From the NCBI RefSeq assembly GCF_946479755.1, contig NZ_CAMLHC010000003.1, positions 354,130 to 418,129 on the forward strand: a DNA stretch of 64,000 nucleotides. Direction: 5' to 3'. Each line of letters starts with the position of its first letter. Position 1 is the first letter of the stretch. Of this stretch, positions 34,685 through 43,303 are shown piece by piece. The notes beneath the pieces are model-generated. The model searched no databases and had not been told where the DNA came from. It saw nothing but the letters and a program-made list of their open reading frames with translations. This DNA is from an uncultured Chitinophaga sp. GTDB taxonomy: Bacteria > Bacteroidota > Bacteroidia > Chitinophagales > Chitinophagaceae. The position numbers were made by a program, and so were the translations under genes.

Positions 34685-34795
34685 TTATCTTTTTTTGCTT
34701 CTCATTTCTTTGCGTTCATCGAAGAAGTAAGCCAACAGTCTGTAGACCCAGATGCCAACGATAGCGTACAAAAAGTAAGTAAGGTAAATACTCAT
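34685..34795 (-). CDS. Possible 36-residue single-pass membrane peptide
   Basis: A short frame starting MSIYLTYFLYAIVGIWVYRL with one membrane segment (about 3-25) and a charged tail (DERKEMRSKKR). An exact TATCTTTG -7 element (34880-34887, minus strand) lies 85 bases upstream, which supports expression of something here. The size and layout recall small subunits such as CcoQ-like peptides, but no partner genes are present. It is too short to be sure it is real. Confidence 0.45.
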   Translation of the reverse strand: MSIYLTYFLYAIVGIWVYRLLAYFFDERKEMRSKKR

Positions 34796-34879
34796 AACAT
34801 AACATTTTCGGGTTAATCAATTTTTTGTCAGAACGATATTTTCAAAAAGGGTGCCAACTCGGGGTTCGTAACTTGGAAA

Positions 34880-34887
34880 CAAAGATA
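34880..34887 (-). promoter_or_regulatory. Candidate -7 element for the 36-residue ORF
   Basis: Exact TATCTTTG on the minus strand, 85 bases upstream of the small membrane-peptide frame. Confidence 0.45.
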
Positions 34888-35056
34888 TATACAATAAATA
34901 TCAAATAGTTATAAATCCATAAATAACTTTTTCACACTTTGTGAACATTTGACAGCAGCCATCTGTTGTAAAATTGATACTCAACCAGATACACTTTTTG
35001 TGGAATTTATCACACTGAAGTGGGATTTTAACCATTACTGACTGAAAACCGATATT

Positions 35057-35263
35057 ATGAGAAAGATTGCCTGGATAGCGCTGGGGGCGGGCACTTTGCT
35101 GGCTGCTGCCGCTTACATCACTGAGGCCCATGACCTGCCGGGAGCAGTAGAGCTGCGAACGGTCGGCTTTGTTGGTTACATACTGATTATCAGTGCCGTT
35201 GCCTGGTTTTTGCTGCGCCGCCTGTACGAATGGGACAAGAAGGCGGAGACGCCCCGGGCTTAA
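35057..35263 (+). CDS. Small hypothetical membrane protein (68 residues)
   Basis: Two hydrophobic segments (about 4-20 and 37-54) flank a short polar stretch; the C-terminus is charged (RRLYEWDKKAETPRA). An intrinsic terminator starts 10 bases after the stop, which supports a real gene. An antisense frame over the same bases is a shadow. Function is unknown. Confidence 0.65.
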   Translation: MRKIAWIALGAGTLLAAAAYITEAHDLPGAVELRTVGFVGYILIISAVAWFLLRRLYEWDKKAETPRA

Positions 35264-35272
35264 AAAATAAAG

Positions 35273-35298
35273 AACGCCGGATGGATATCCGGCGTTTT
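35273..35298 (+). terminator. Intrinsic terminator of the 68-residue gene
   Basis: AACGCCGGAT and ATCCGGCGTT form a perfect 10-bp stem with loop GGAT, followed by TT. Confidence 0.85.
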
Positions 35299-35378
35299 CC
35301 GTTCTGTTATTTATAAGGATTATGAAAAAGCCCTGGTTTAGATAAACGAGGGACAGCTTACTGCGAAAAAAGTTCATG

Positions 35379-35762
35379 TCATTGTTCGAGATAAGGCCGT
35401 ATGCTGGTCATGATCGCCTCTCCATTGATCCCCGCTTTGGAAAGAAAAGAATTGGCGCCCGCTTTAAAGGCAGCCTGCCGCTCTCCATCCTGAAACCTGT
35501 TAGACACCACTACGATCGGAATATGCGGGTCCTGGCGCCGTATGGCCATAATCATCTCCAGTCCGGACATATGCGGCATCACCAGGTTGGTGAGCACGAT
35601 GTCGGGATGCACCCTTTCCAGGTGCGCCAGGGCCGTCTGAGCATCTTCAAAAGTCTGTATGATAAAGCAGGTGGCTGTTACCTGCGGGGTTATCCAATTC
35701 AGAAAAAAGGGATCGTCATCCACCCAGAGAATATTATAGGGTTTACGCTGCCAGGTCACCAT
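35379..35762 (-). CDS. Receiver-only response regulator lacking the phospho-acceptor Asp
   Basis: A 127-residue single CheY-like receiver domain. The acidic cluster (VDDDP, Asp15-17), the Ser in VVVSNRF and the Lys in FLSKAG are present, but the phosphorylation site reads DIVLTNLVMPHMSG: Asn59 (codon AAC) instead of Asp. It should therefore not be phosphorylated in the normal way. The ATG at 35762 (MVTWQRKPYNILW) is preferred; the longer frame runs through the structured leader. No histidine kinase is adjacent. A minus-strand -7 element at 35964-35971 would give a leader of about 195 bases containing the long hairpin 35823-35925. Confidence 0.8.
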   Translation of the reverse strand: MVTWQRKPYNILWVDDDPFFLNWITPQVTATCFIIQTFEDAQTALAHLERVHPDIVLTNLVMPHMSGLEMIMAIRRQDPHIPIVVVSNRFQDGERQAAFKAGANSFLSKAGINGEAIMTSIRPYLEQ

Positions 35763-35822
35763 GGGATATTGATTTGGGTTAAGATACGCGCGGGAAACAA
35801 AAAGCGCGGAACTCTTACAGTG

Positions 35823-35925
35823 CTGCTCTAACCGCCAAGCCGAACACAGCAAAGAAGAGCCCGCGCACAGACGTCGCGGGCCTCACCTTCTATACCTGTG
35901 TTCTGGTGTTTGGCGGTTAGAACAG
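35823..35925 (-). repeat. Long multi-step hairpin in the receiver gene leader
   Basis: Four nested stems: 12 bp (35827-35838 with 35910-35921), 8 bp (35842-35849 with 35896-35903), 5 bp (35853-35857 with 35887-35891) and 7 bp (35859-35865 with 35875-35881), plus an outer CTG/CAG. It lies between the receiver start and its likely promoter, so it would be transcribed as a structured 5' leader. Confidence 0.65.
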
Positions 35926-35963
35926 GTTAAAAAGCGATGCCTCGTAATATTTTTTTGGGGAGG

Positions 35964-35971
35964 CAAAGATA
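35964..35971 (-). promoter_or_regulatory. Candidate -7 element of the receiver gene
   Basis: Exact TATCTTTG on the minus strand. A TTG at 35995-35993 lies 21 bases further and overlaps the palindrome, so a repressor bound there could also block this promoter. Confidence 0.55.
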
Positions 35972-35994
35972 GCCGAATATAATATTTTTTTTCA

Positions 35995-36018
35995 ATTGAC
36001 TTGATATATCAAGTCAAT
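35995..36018. promoter_or_regulatory. 24-bp perfect palindrome, probable operator of the XRE gene
   Basis: Half-site ATTGACTTGATA followed directly by its complement, ending 6 bases before the XRE start codon. Position and symmetry fit an autoregulatory site for a dimeric HTH protein and may also control the divergent receiver gene. Confidence 0.7.
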
Positions 36019-36024
36019 AATTTT

Positions 36025-36276
36025 ATGCCTTTTTTCCAATTTGTGCGAATGAATGGTGTCCGCAACGAAGAACTGTCCAAAAGATTTGGCGAAAGATTCC
36101 GGGAACTACGCGAGGCGACAGGCCTCAGCACACGGGAATTTGCTGATACCGCCGGCATTGCCTATTCACAGGTATGGACCATTGAATCGGGGAAAGGCAA
36201 TCCAACACTGAGTACCATGGACGCCATCGCTAAAGCGCTCGGTACCGACATTTCCAAACTCCTGAAAGATTTATAA
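36025..36276 (+). CDS. XRE-family HTH transcriptional regulator
   Basis: An 83-residue protein (from ATG 36025; an ATG at 36049 is also possible) made of one HTH_3/XRE domain: RFRELREATGLSTREFADTAGI, then the recognition part YSQVWTIESGKGNPTLSTMDAIAKALG. A TTG at 36001 would put the start inside the palindrome and is unlikely. The size fits small dimeric repressors of the SinR/restriction-control type. No toxin or restriction gene is adjacent. It most likely controls itself and perhaps the divergent receiver gene via the palindrome. Confidence 0.82.
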   Translation: MPFFQFVRMNGVRNEELSKRFGERFRELREATGLSTREFADTAGIAYSQVWTIESGKGNPTLSTMDAIAKALGTDISKLLKDL

Positions 36277-36353
36277 ATAGGGAATTTCACTTATGCGTGA
36301 TGCCCACCCATCGTTTTCTGCCCCTTTGCGCGCAGTTTCCCGCCGGATTTGCC

Positions 36354-36361
36354 TATCTTTG
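36354..36361 (+). promoter_or_regulatory. Candidate -7 element of trhO
   Basis: Exact TATCTTTG, with a TTTG at 36325-36328 (25-base spacer, slightly long). It implies a leader of about 120 bases. Confidence 0.5.
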
Positions 36362-36486
36362 CGCAGCCTGGTAAAAAGCAGGCTTCATTGACTTACTTTT
36401 AAGACGAATCGATCATCCACCTGGAAGGACCAGGGTATTGATTGAAATTTTGTTCACAAGGCAAGTGTCCGTAAAATTTCAAACAA

Positions 36487-37503
36487 ATGGTATTACACAA
36501 CAGAGTCTCCGCCGATGAGCTCAGAAAGCGGCTGGAGCTGGAAACATTTAAGCGCGTTACTATTTCCTTTTACCAGTACGCGAAAATCGAAGACCCACAG
36601 GCTTTCCGCGATCAACTCTACGAGTCCCTCTTTAAACTGGACGTTTTCGGACGTATCTACGTAGCCCATGAAGGTATCAACGCACAGATCAGCGTGCCGG
36701 AGCATCATGTGGATGCTTTCCGCAGCACCCTCTATGCCGTCGATTTCCTGAACGGGATCCGCCTGAACGTGGCCGTGGATGATGACGGTAAATCATTCTT
36801 CGTGCTGAAGATCAAAGTGCGGGAAAAAATCGTGGCAGACGGCATCGACGATCCCACCTTCGATATGGCCAACCGTGGCAGGTACGTAGACGCTAAAGGG
36901 TTTAATGAGCTGACCAACGATCCGGAAACGGTGATCGTGGACATGCGCAACCACTATGAATACGAAGTAGGACACTTCGACGGCGCCATTGAAGTGCCAT
37001 CGGACACGTTCAGGGACCAGCTGCCTATGGCCGTAGACATGCTGAAAGATCAGAAAGACAAAAACATCATCATGTACTGCACGGGGGGAATCCGCTGTGA
37101 GAAAGCATCCGCCTACATGTTGCACCATGGGTTTAAAAATGTTTTTCACCTCGAAGGCGGCATTATTGAGTACACCAACAAAGCCCGCCAGCAAAATCTT
37201 CCCATTAAGTTCAAAGGCAAAAATTTCGTGTTCGACGACCGGCTGGGAGAGCGGATAAGTGAGGATATTATTAGCCAGTGTCATCAATGTGGGGAACCCT
37301 GTGACACCCATACCAACTGTTTAAATGACGGCTGTCACCTTTTATTCATCCAGTGCGAATCCTGCGCCCAAAAATACGATGGCTGCTGCAGCGACGCCTG
37401 TAAAGAGGTGCATGCATTGCCGGAGGAAGAAAAAGCAGCCCTGCGCAAAGGAGTGGACAAAGGACTCATGTTCAATAAATCCCGCAGGAAAAGAATAAAA
37501 TAA
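36487..37503 (+). CDS. trhO: Rhodanese-type tRNA uridine(34) hydroxylase TrhO
   Basis: A 338-residue UPF0176/YceA protein that, by family, hydroxylates U34 of tRNAs on the way to cmo5U/mo5U. An N-terminal acylphosphatase-like region (about 1-110, [16 protein letters not shown]) precedes a rhodanese domain with the catalytic loop [11 protein letters not shown] (Cys198). A C-terminal Cys-rich segment ([26 protein letters not shown]) may bind zinc. Domain order and length are normal for the family. It is a single-gene unit closed by hairpins. Confidence 0.92.
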   Translation: MVLHNRVSADELRKRLELETFKRVTISFYQYAKIEDPQAFRDQLYESLFKLDVFGRIYVAHEGINAQISVPEHHVDAFRSTLYAVDFLNGIRLNVAVDDDGKSFFVLKIKVREKIVADGIDDPTFDMANRGRYVDAKGFNELTNDPETVIVDMRNHYEYEVGHFDGAIEVPSDTFRDQLPMAVDMLKDQKDKNIIMYCTGGIRCEKASAYMLHHGFKNVFHLEGGIIEYTNKARQQNLPIKFKGKNFVFDDRLGERISEDIISQCHQCGEPCDTHTNCLNDGCHLLFIQCESCAQKYDGCCSDACKEVHALPEEEKAALRKGVDKGLMFNKSRRKRIK

Positions 37504-37540
37504 AAAAACCGCCCCGCGTTGTTTCCTCTCAGCAGGGCGG
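37502..37540 (-). terminator. Minus-strand terminator facing the RND operon
   Basis: CCGCCC/GGGCGG stem (37509-37514 with 37535-37540) that on the minus strand is followed by seven T. It would end transcripts from the RND efflux operon. Confidence 0.6.
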
Positions 37541-37567
37541 AGTAGATATAATTATAAAATCAGTGTG

Positions 37568-37596
37568 GGCCGGACCGTCGTCCGGCCTTTTCCTTT
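37568..37596 (+). terminator. Terminator of trhO
   Basis: GGCCGGAC and GTCCGGCC with loop CGTC, followed by TTTTCCTTTTT. Confidence 0.8.
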
Positions 37597-37642
37597 TTCA
37601 TAACCATTCTATCAACCTATATGCGAACTAAAAATTGATCTT

Positions 37643-37662
37643 CTTCCGGCATCCGCCGGAAG
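37643..37662 (-). terminator. Hairpin just after the RND pump gene
   Basis: CTTCCGGC/GCCGGAAG with loop ATCC, 15 bases after the pump stop; on the minus strand a T-run (ATTTTT) follows a few bases later. Confidence 0.6.
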
Positions 37663-37676
37663 GCGATATCATAAGT

Positions 37677-40600
37677 TTACACGTTAGCAGTTCTGTTTCG
37701 GTACGCCCGGTAAAATATTATCGGGAATACCAGTAATGTCAGCACGGTCGCGGTGATCAGGCCTCCAATCACGACAATCGCCAGCGGTTTCTGTGTCTCG
37801 GAACCTATACCGTGTGAAAGCGCTGCCGGCACAAGGCCTATCGCCGCCATCAGCGCGGTCATGACCACCGGACGGATACGGCTCTGCACCCCCAGCTTGA
37901 TCGCCTCGTTCAGATGAAGTTTCGCCTGCAGGTTCTTATGAAATACTGAAATCAGGATAACCCCATTCTGTATACAGATACCAAACAGGGCAATGAAACC
38001 CACACCAGCAGAAATGCCGAAGTTCATACCTGTAACGTGCAAAGCGAGAATACCCCCTATTAATGCGAAAGGAACATTCATTAAAACCAGTCCGGCATCC
38101 TTCACATTGCCCAGCATAATGAACAACACGAGGAAAATAGCGACGAGGCTGATCGGTACCACCTGTCCCAGTCGTTGCGTGGCCCGCACCTGGTTTTCGA
38201 ACTCGCCGGTCCAGCCTACGCTGTAGCCCTTGGGCAGTTTAATGGCCTTATTCACTTTCTGCTGCGCTTCGCTGATGGTGGAACCAAGGTCACGGTCGCG
38301 CACGGAAAACTTCACGCCAATGAAACGTTTGTTGAGATCGCGGTAAATAAAAGCCGGACCGGTGATGGTGGTGATCTCCGCAATTTCTTTCAGCGGCACT
38401 TTGTTGTTATTGATGGTAGGCACCATCAGGTTGGCCAGGTCTTCCTCGTTCTTGCGGTAGTTGGCGTCATAACGGATACGGATATCGAATTTTTTCTCAC
38501 CCTCATACAGCTGTGTGGCGGTCTTACCACCGATGGCCATTTCTATCACCGCCTGTGCGTCGCCGGTGGATACGCCATACTGGGCCATTTTGTTGTCGTC
38601 GAGGTTGATGCTCATTTCAGGCTGACCGATATTGCGGATCACGCCGAGGTCCTTGATGCCCTGCACTGTTTTCAGCTGGGCGATCACCTTCTGTGACAAC
38701 GACTCCAGTTCGGCCAGATCGGAGCCGTATATCTTCACGCCATTGGCGGCTTTGAAACCAGCCACGGCTTCGGACACGTTGTCACTGATAGGCTGGGAGA
38801 AGTTGAGGATAATACCCGGGTATTTTCTCAGCCGGCCCTCCATCTGTGAAATCAGTTCATCCTGCGTGATCTTGCGTTTCCACTCATCTTTGGGCTGCAG
38901 GTCTACCTGGTATTGTATGAAGTAAAATCCATTCGGGTCTGTACCGTCATTGGAACGGCCTACCTGCGACAATACCCGCTTCACTTCCGGAAAACCGCCG
39001 AGGTCTTCCCGGATGCTGTGCGCCATACGGGTGCTCTCGGTGAGCGACATGCTCATGGGCAGCTCGGTGGTTACCCACAGGGAACCTTCGTTGAGTTGAG
39101 GGAGAAACTCTGTACCCAGGAATTTGGCCGACAGGAAAGTTAATGCCATAAAGGCGAATGCACCGAGGAGGCTTAATCGTTTGTTACGGTACGTCCAGTT
39201 AAATCCGCTGGTCACGATGTGGTCGAAGAAGTTAACCACAAAATTGTTTTTCTCCTTTACGTTTTTGTTGAGCAGGATAGAACACAGCACCGGCACCAGC
39301 GTCAGCGTGAACAACAGTGCGCCCATCAGCGCGAAGCCCAGCGTCCAGGCGAGGGGAGAGAACATTTTCCCTTCTACCTTCTGGAAGGAAAAAATGGGTA
39401 TCAGCGAGATAATGATGATCAGTTTAGAGAAGAAGATGGCTTTGGCCAGATCACCGCCGGTTTGTTTGATCCATCCCAGCTTGGCCATCTTGTTGAACCG
39501 CTCCATGCCGTACTTATGCGCCTTATGGTCCAGCATCACAAAGATACCTTCCACCATCACCACGGCGCCGTCTATGATGATGCCGAAGTCGATGGCGCCC
39601 ATGGAGAGCAGGTTGGCGCTCATGCCTTTAATACGCAGGCACATGAAGGCAAACAGCAATGCCAGCGGGATAATGATGGACACGATCACCGTGGTGCGCC
39701 AGTCGGCCATGAAAATAAACACGATCACGGTCACAAAAATGATTCCTTCCGCGAGGTTGTGCATTACTGTATGGGTACAGAAGGCCATCAGGTTATCACG
39801 GTCGTAGAAAGTCTCCATTTTGATGTCGTCGGGCAGCACTGTTTCGTTGAGCTCCTTCAGTTTATCTTTCAGGCGATGCAGCACTTCAGAAGGGTTTTCG
39901 CCCTTGCGCATCACCACAATGCCTTCTACGAGGTCGTCGGCTTTGTCGAGGCCTACCTGTCCTACGCGCGGGGCGGAGGACTCGTGTACGTTGGCCAGGT
40001 CTTTTACCAGCAGGGGCACGCCATTGATATTCTGTACGATGATATTTTCGATATCGGAGATGCTGTTGAGCAGACCGATACCGCGTACCACATAGGCCTG
40101 CCCGTTTTTCTCGATCACGTCGCCGCCTACGTTGACATTACTTTTGGTAACGACCTGGTACAATTCCAGCGGGGTGATGTCGTATTTGGCGAGGCGCACG
40201 GGGTCGGCGGAGATCTCGTAGATCTTTTCCTGTCCGCCGAAGGCCACTACGTCTGCCACGCCCGGCACGCTGCGGATCTGCCGGTCTATGACCCAGTTCT
40301 GCCAGGTGAGCAGGTCGCGGGAGTCGCGTTTATCGCTTTTGAGATAATAGCGGAAGATTTCCCCGGTAGGACCGTAGGGCGGTTGCACTTCCGGTTCTGC
40401 GCCTTCAGGCAGGTTAATGCCTGCCAGCATATTATTAACCTGTTGTCGCGCAAAGAAATCTTCCACATCATCTTCAAAAATGATTTTTACAACGGAGAGT
40501 CCGAACATAGTGACAGAACGGACGCTGGTTTTGCGTTGTACGGCGTTCATCGACACTTCTATGGGCAGGGTCACAAAACGCTCCACTTCCTGGGCACTGC

Positions 40601-40775
40601 GGCCGTTCCATTTGGTAACGATGACGATCTGTGTGTTGGTAACGTCGGGAAATGCTTCGATGGGCGTGTGCAGGAAAGAAAATACGCCTGCCACGATCAG
40701 CACCACCACGCCGATAAAAACAAAGAGTTTGTTCTTGAGCGAAAAAGCGACAATATTTCTGATGAATTTATTCAT
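37677..40775 (-). CDS. Heavy-metal RND efflux pump, CzcA/CusA family
   Basis: A 1032-residue inner-membrane proton-driven pump with twelve membrane segments and two large periplasmic loops. The transmembrane-4 motif reads DFGIIIDGAVVMVE, which fits the CzcA (Zn/Co/Cd) subgroup of heavy-metal RND pumps rather than the CusA (Cu/Ag) subgroup. It is the last gene of the run RR, HK, TolC-type, adaptor, pump, and starts 39 bases after the adaptor stop. It should work with those partners as a tripartite envelope-spanning pump. Substrate assignment rests on this motif alone. Confidence 0.93.
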   Translation of the reverse strand: MNKFIRNIVAFSLKNKLFVFIGVVVLIVAGVFSFLHTPIEAFPDVTNTQIVIVTKWNGRSAQEVERFVTLPIEVSMNAVQRKTSVRSVTMFGLSVVKIIFEDDVEDFFARQQVNNMLAGINLPEGAEPEVQPPYGPTGEIFRYYLKSDKRDSRDLLTWQNWVIDRQIRSVPGVADVVAFGGQEKIYEISADPVRLAKYDITPLELYQVVTKSNVNVGGDVIEKNGQAYVVRGIGLLNSISDIENIIVQNINGVPLLVKDLANVHESSAPRVGQVGLDKADDLVEGIVVMRKGENPSEVLHRLKDKLKELNETVLPDDIKMETFYDRDNLMAFCTHTVMHNLAEGIIFVTVIVFIFMADWRTTVIVSIIIPLALLFAFMCLRIKGMSANLLSMGAIDFGIIIDGAVVMVEGIFVMLDHKAHKYGMERFNKMAKLGWIKQTGGDLAKAIFFSKLIIIISLIPIFSFQKVEGKMFSPLAWTLGFALMGALLFTLTLVPVLCSILLNKNVKEKNNFVVNFFDHIVTSGFNWTYRNKRLSLLGAFAFMALTFLSAKFLGTEFLPQLNEGSLWVTTELPMSMSLTESTRMAHSIREDLGGFPEVKRVLSQVGRSNDGTDPNGFYFIQYQVDLQPKDEWKRKITQDELISQMEGRLRKYPGIILNFSQPISDNVSEAVAGFKAANGVKIYGSDLAELESLSQKVIAQLKTVQGIKDLGVIRNIGQPEMSINLDDNKMAQYGVSTGDAQAVIEMAIGGKTATQLYEGEKKFDIRIRYDANYRKNEEDLANLMVPTINNNKVPLKEIAEITTITGPAFIYRDLNKRFIGVKFSVRDRDLGSTISEAQQKVNKAIKLPKGYSVGWTGEFENQVRATQRLGQVVPISLVAIFLVLFIMLGNVKDAGLVLMNVPFALIGGILALHVTGMNFGISAGVGFIALFGICIQNGVILISVFHKNLQAKLHLNEAIKLGVQSRIRPVVMTALMAAIGLVPAALSHGIGSETQKPLAIVVIGGLITATVLTLLVFPIIFYRAYRNRTANV

Positions 40776-40814
40776 AATTCCTCTTCTTTAGAATAGCCGG
40801 ACTGCTACTGCGTC

Positions 40815-41906
40815 TTAGTCTTTCAGTGCGTCGTAAATCAGCAGCTGGTTTTTGGAAATCACTTTTTCGCCGGCCTGCAGACCGGCATTCAGGTAAGTCT
40901 CGTCGCCGGCAGTTTTGGCTACTTCTACCTGCCGTACAGCGATGTTGAACTTGTCTTTAAACACCAGCACGTAGTTCTTGCTGTTGTCGAAGATGACGGC
41001 GGCGGAAGGCACGGCGATTTTTTCTTCCTGGTCGGTATATTTCACATACACGGTGGCAAACATTTCAGGCTTGAGCAGCATGTTTTTGTTGTCTATCCGG
41101 ATACGCACCTGCATGGTTTTGGTAGCAGGGTCGAGGAAGTTGTAGATCTTGTCTATCTTGCCATGGAAGGGCTGATCAGGGTAACTCACGGTCACAATAT
41201 CGGCATCATAACCTTCCTTTATTTTAGCGATATCGGTTTCAAATACGTTGGCCATCACCCATACGTCGTCCAGCTCGGAGATGGTGAAGATATTGGCGCT
41301 GTTGTCTGTCCGTATCTCCATGTTATTATTGATGTTCTTTTCAATAATATATCCGGAGATAGGGGCGGTAACGAGATAGGTAGCGCCTTTCCCTTTACGG
41401 TATATCTTAAAGAGATCGTTGAGCCGGTTGATTTCTGCATCGTTTTTTTGTACTTCCCCTCTTGCGTTCACTACGTCTTTTTCGGTGCTCAGGCGGCTGT
41501 CGTACAGGTCCTGCGCTACTTTCAGGTTCTTTTCTGCTACGCCGCGGTCGGAGCGGGCCTGCGCCAGCTGCTTTTCATAATCGGCGATTTCGGCGCTGTG
41601 TATCACGGCGAGCACCTGGCCTTTCTGCACATAGTCGCCCAGCTGTACTTTGATATCTTCCACGTAGCCGCTCACCAGGGGATATACTTTGAGTACTTTA
41701 CCACCGTTGGGGGCTACTTTACCGGAGAGCCGCACTTCGTTCATTACCGGCACCATCTGTGCGGTGTCGATGCGGATATTTTTTAACATGGTATCGCTGA
41801 GTACAAAGGTGCTTTTCTCGGAATCTTCTGCCTGTGTGTGTTTGCACCCACTCCAGGTAACTGCTGCCAGCAGCGAAAAGCCAACGATCAATATAGGCTG
41901 TTTCAT
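40815..41906 (-). CDS. RND efflux periplasmic adaptor (CzcB/CusB type), lipoprotein
   Basis: A 363-residue membrane-fusion protein. The lipobox is clear (LLAAVTWSGC, Cys21). The barrel-sandwich (VYPLVSGYVEDIKVQLGDYV), the coiled-coil hairpin (about 120-165) and the beta-barrel/MP domain follow in order. No His/Met-rich metal-binding N-terminus is present. I chose ATG 41906; the longer frame overlaps the TolC gene end. The TolC-type stop lies 4 bases upstream, so the genes are translationally coupled. It links the inner-membrane pump with the outer-membrane channel. Confidence 0.92.
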   Translation of the reverse strand: MKQPILIVGFSLLAAVTWSGCKHTQAEDSEKSTFVLSDTMLKNIRIDTAQMVPVMNEVRLSGKVAPNGGKVLKVYPLVSGYVEDIKVQLGDYVQKGQVLAVIHSAEIADYEKQLAQARSDRGVAEKNLKVAQDLYDSRLSTEKDVVNARGEVQKNDAEINRLNDLFKIYRKGKGATYLVTAPISGYIIEKNINNNMEIRTDNSANIFTISELDDVWVMANVFETDIAKIKEGYDADIVTVSYPDQPFHGKIDKIYNFLDPATKTMQVRIRIDNKNMLLKPEMFATVYVKYTDQEEKIAVPSAAVIFDNSKNYVLVFKDKFNIAVRQVEVAKTAGDETYLNAGLQAGEKVISKNQLLIYDALKD

Positions 41907-41910
41907 GCGC

Positions 41911-43203
41911 TTAGTTTTTAAATAATTCTTGTCCTGTGGCGTAATTAAGTTCTTCATATGCGTTTACCCGGTTGGATAAAAACTTGTTGATGTTTTTGGC
42001 GTTGTCGCTATAACTGTTGAAATAGTCGATGAATTGCAGCAGGGAGATGTTGCCTTTACTGAAGTTCTTGGCGACTTCGGAGATGAGGGTGTCAAACTCG
42101 TTTTGGAACTGGTGCAGGTCGAAGCTTTTGTAGCGCTTTTCCAGCGCTACGATGCGCTGATAGGCGTTGATCACTTCTGTTTGGGCTACCGACTGTTGTT
42201 GCTGCAGTTGCTGCTGACCGGCGCCGATCTGCAACTGCGCCGCGCGGATATTGCCCTGGTTGCGGTTCCACAGCGGAAGGTCTATGCCCAGCGTGAGGCC
42301 AACGAAATTATCGATGTAGCTGCCTTTTTTATCGTAGGTAGCGCCTACATGGAGGTCTGGTACGGCCATGGCTTTTTGCAGGCGGTAATTCAGTTCCGCG
42401 GTCTGGTATTGGGTGGCGGCGATGCGTACATCCGGGCGGGTAACGGCCACGCTGTCCAGCAACGCTGATAGTTCTATATGGTCCAGCCGGTAGGGGGCAA
42501 GGTCTGCGGGTGCTACCACGGCTTCGTAGAAATCCTGGCTGTGCACTAGCTGCTGCAGGTTTTTCTGTGCTTCCAGCTCTTCCTGTTTGAGGTCTGCATA
42601 ATCGTTTTCGATGCCTACCTGCAAAGCCTGTAACCGTATCAGGTCGGCGTGTGCTACGCTGCCTTTTTTGTCGGCGGTCACGTAGGCGTCTACGATGCGT
42701 TGCAGGTTTTCCAGCTGTTCCTTGAGTACTTTGCCGGTTTGGCGGCGATAGTACAGGGTGTAGAAGTTCTCGCGCAGTTGCAGGCGGAGCGTGCGCACCA
42801 GCTCATCGAAGGTGGCCTCGTTCATTTTGGTGGCGGTAGCCGCCAGCTGCACATTTTTGTTGCGTTTGCCGGCCAGCTGTATCAGCTGATCGATGGTGTA
42901 CTGCGTTTCTCCTCCGGAGCCCACTTTAAAAGGCTGGATTTTGGTAGTGCTGCCGAAGCCCAGCACGGTGCTGAAGGAGGGGTTGTTCCACATTTTAGCC
43001 TGGCGCACCAGCGCTTTGGAGGCATCAATCTGGTAACGTTGTGCTAACAGTACATAATTTCTCACCAGGAAAGAATCTTCAACGGCCTGCAGGGTGACCG
43101 TCCGGGTGGGAGTTTGAGCCGCTACAGGTTGGAAAAAGCCCAGGCTGGCAACGCATACTGACAATATCAGTCTCGTCTTGGTTCGCATAATGCCAATTTT
43201 CAT
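41911..43203 (-). CDS. TolC-family outer membrane channel (CzcC/CusC type)
   Basis: A 430-residue outer-membrane efflux protein: signal peptide (about 1-30, PVAAQ) followed by two OEP repeats with long helices (VRTLRLQLRENFYTLYYR; ATQYQTAELNYRLQKAMA). GAGGAG lies 9 bases before ATG 43203 and decides this start; an internal ATG at 43188 is possible. First structural gene of the efflux operon, 100 bases after the kinase gene. It completes the tripartite pump. Confidence 0.9.
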   Translation of the reverse strand: MKIGIMRTKTRLILSVCVASLGFFQPVAAQTPTRTVTLQAVEDSFLVRNYVLLAQRYQIDASKALVRQAKMWNNPSFSTVLGFGSTTKIQPFKVGSGGETQYTIDQLIQLAGKRNKNVQLAATATKMNEATFDELVRTLRLQLRENFYTLYYRRQTGKVLKEQLENLQRIVDAYVTADKKGSVAHADLIRLQALQVGIENDYADLKQEELEAQKNLQQLVHSQDFYEAVVAPADLAPYRLDHIELSALLDSVAVTRPDVRIAATQYQTAELNYRLQKAMAVPDLHVGATYDKKGSYIDNFVGLTLGIDLPLWNRNQGNIRAAQLQIGAGQQQLQQQQSVAQTEVINAYQRIVALEKRYKSFDLHQFQNEFDTLISEVAKNFSKGNISLLQFIDYFNSYSDNAKNINKFLSNRVNAYEELNYATGQELFKN

Positions 43204-43303
43204 GACACAAAGCTCCTCAAGTGACATTAAAGGCGGCTTTAAGATGTATTAAAAACGCATTAAAATGAGTGTAGATTAAAACGGTATTAGAAAGGGGAGC
43301 AGG

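Noticed and set aside
34901..35377. 158-residue minus-strand frame over the 68-residue membrane protein
   Set aside because: It crosses a terminator and is antisense to a gene with a membrane pattern and its own terminator.
35823..35925. Integron attC site
   Set aside because: The arms end in CTCTAAC and GTTAGAA, one base off the RYYYAAC/GTTRRRY boxes each, but no integrase or cassette array is seen and pairing is too continuous.
39219..40796. 525-residue plus-strand frame antisense to the RND pump
   Set aside because: His/Val-rich mirror of the pump codons; the pump has full family motifs.
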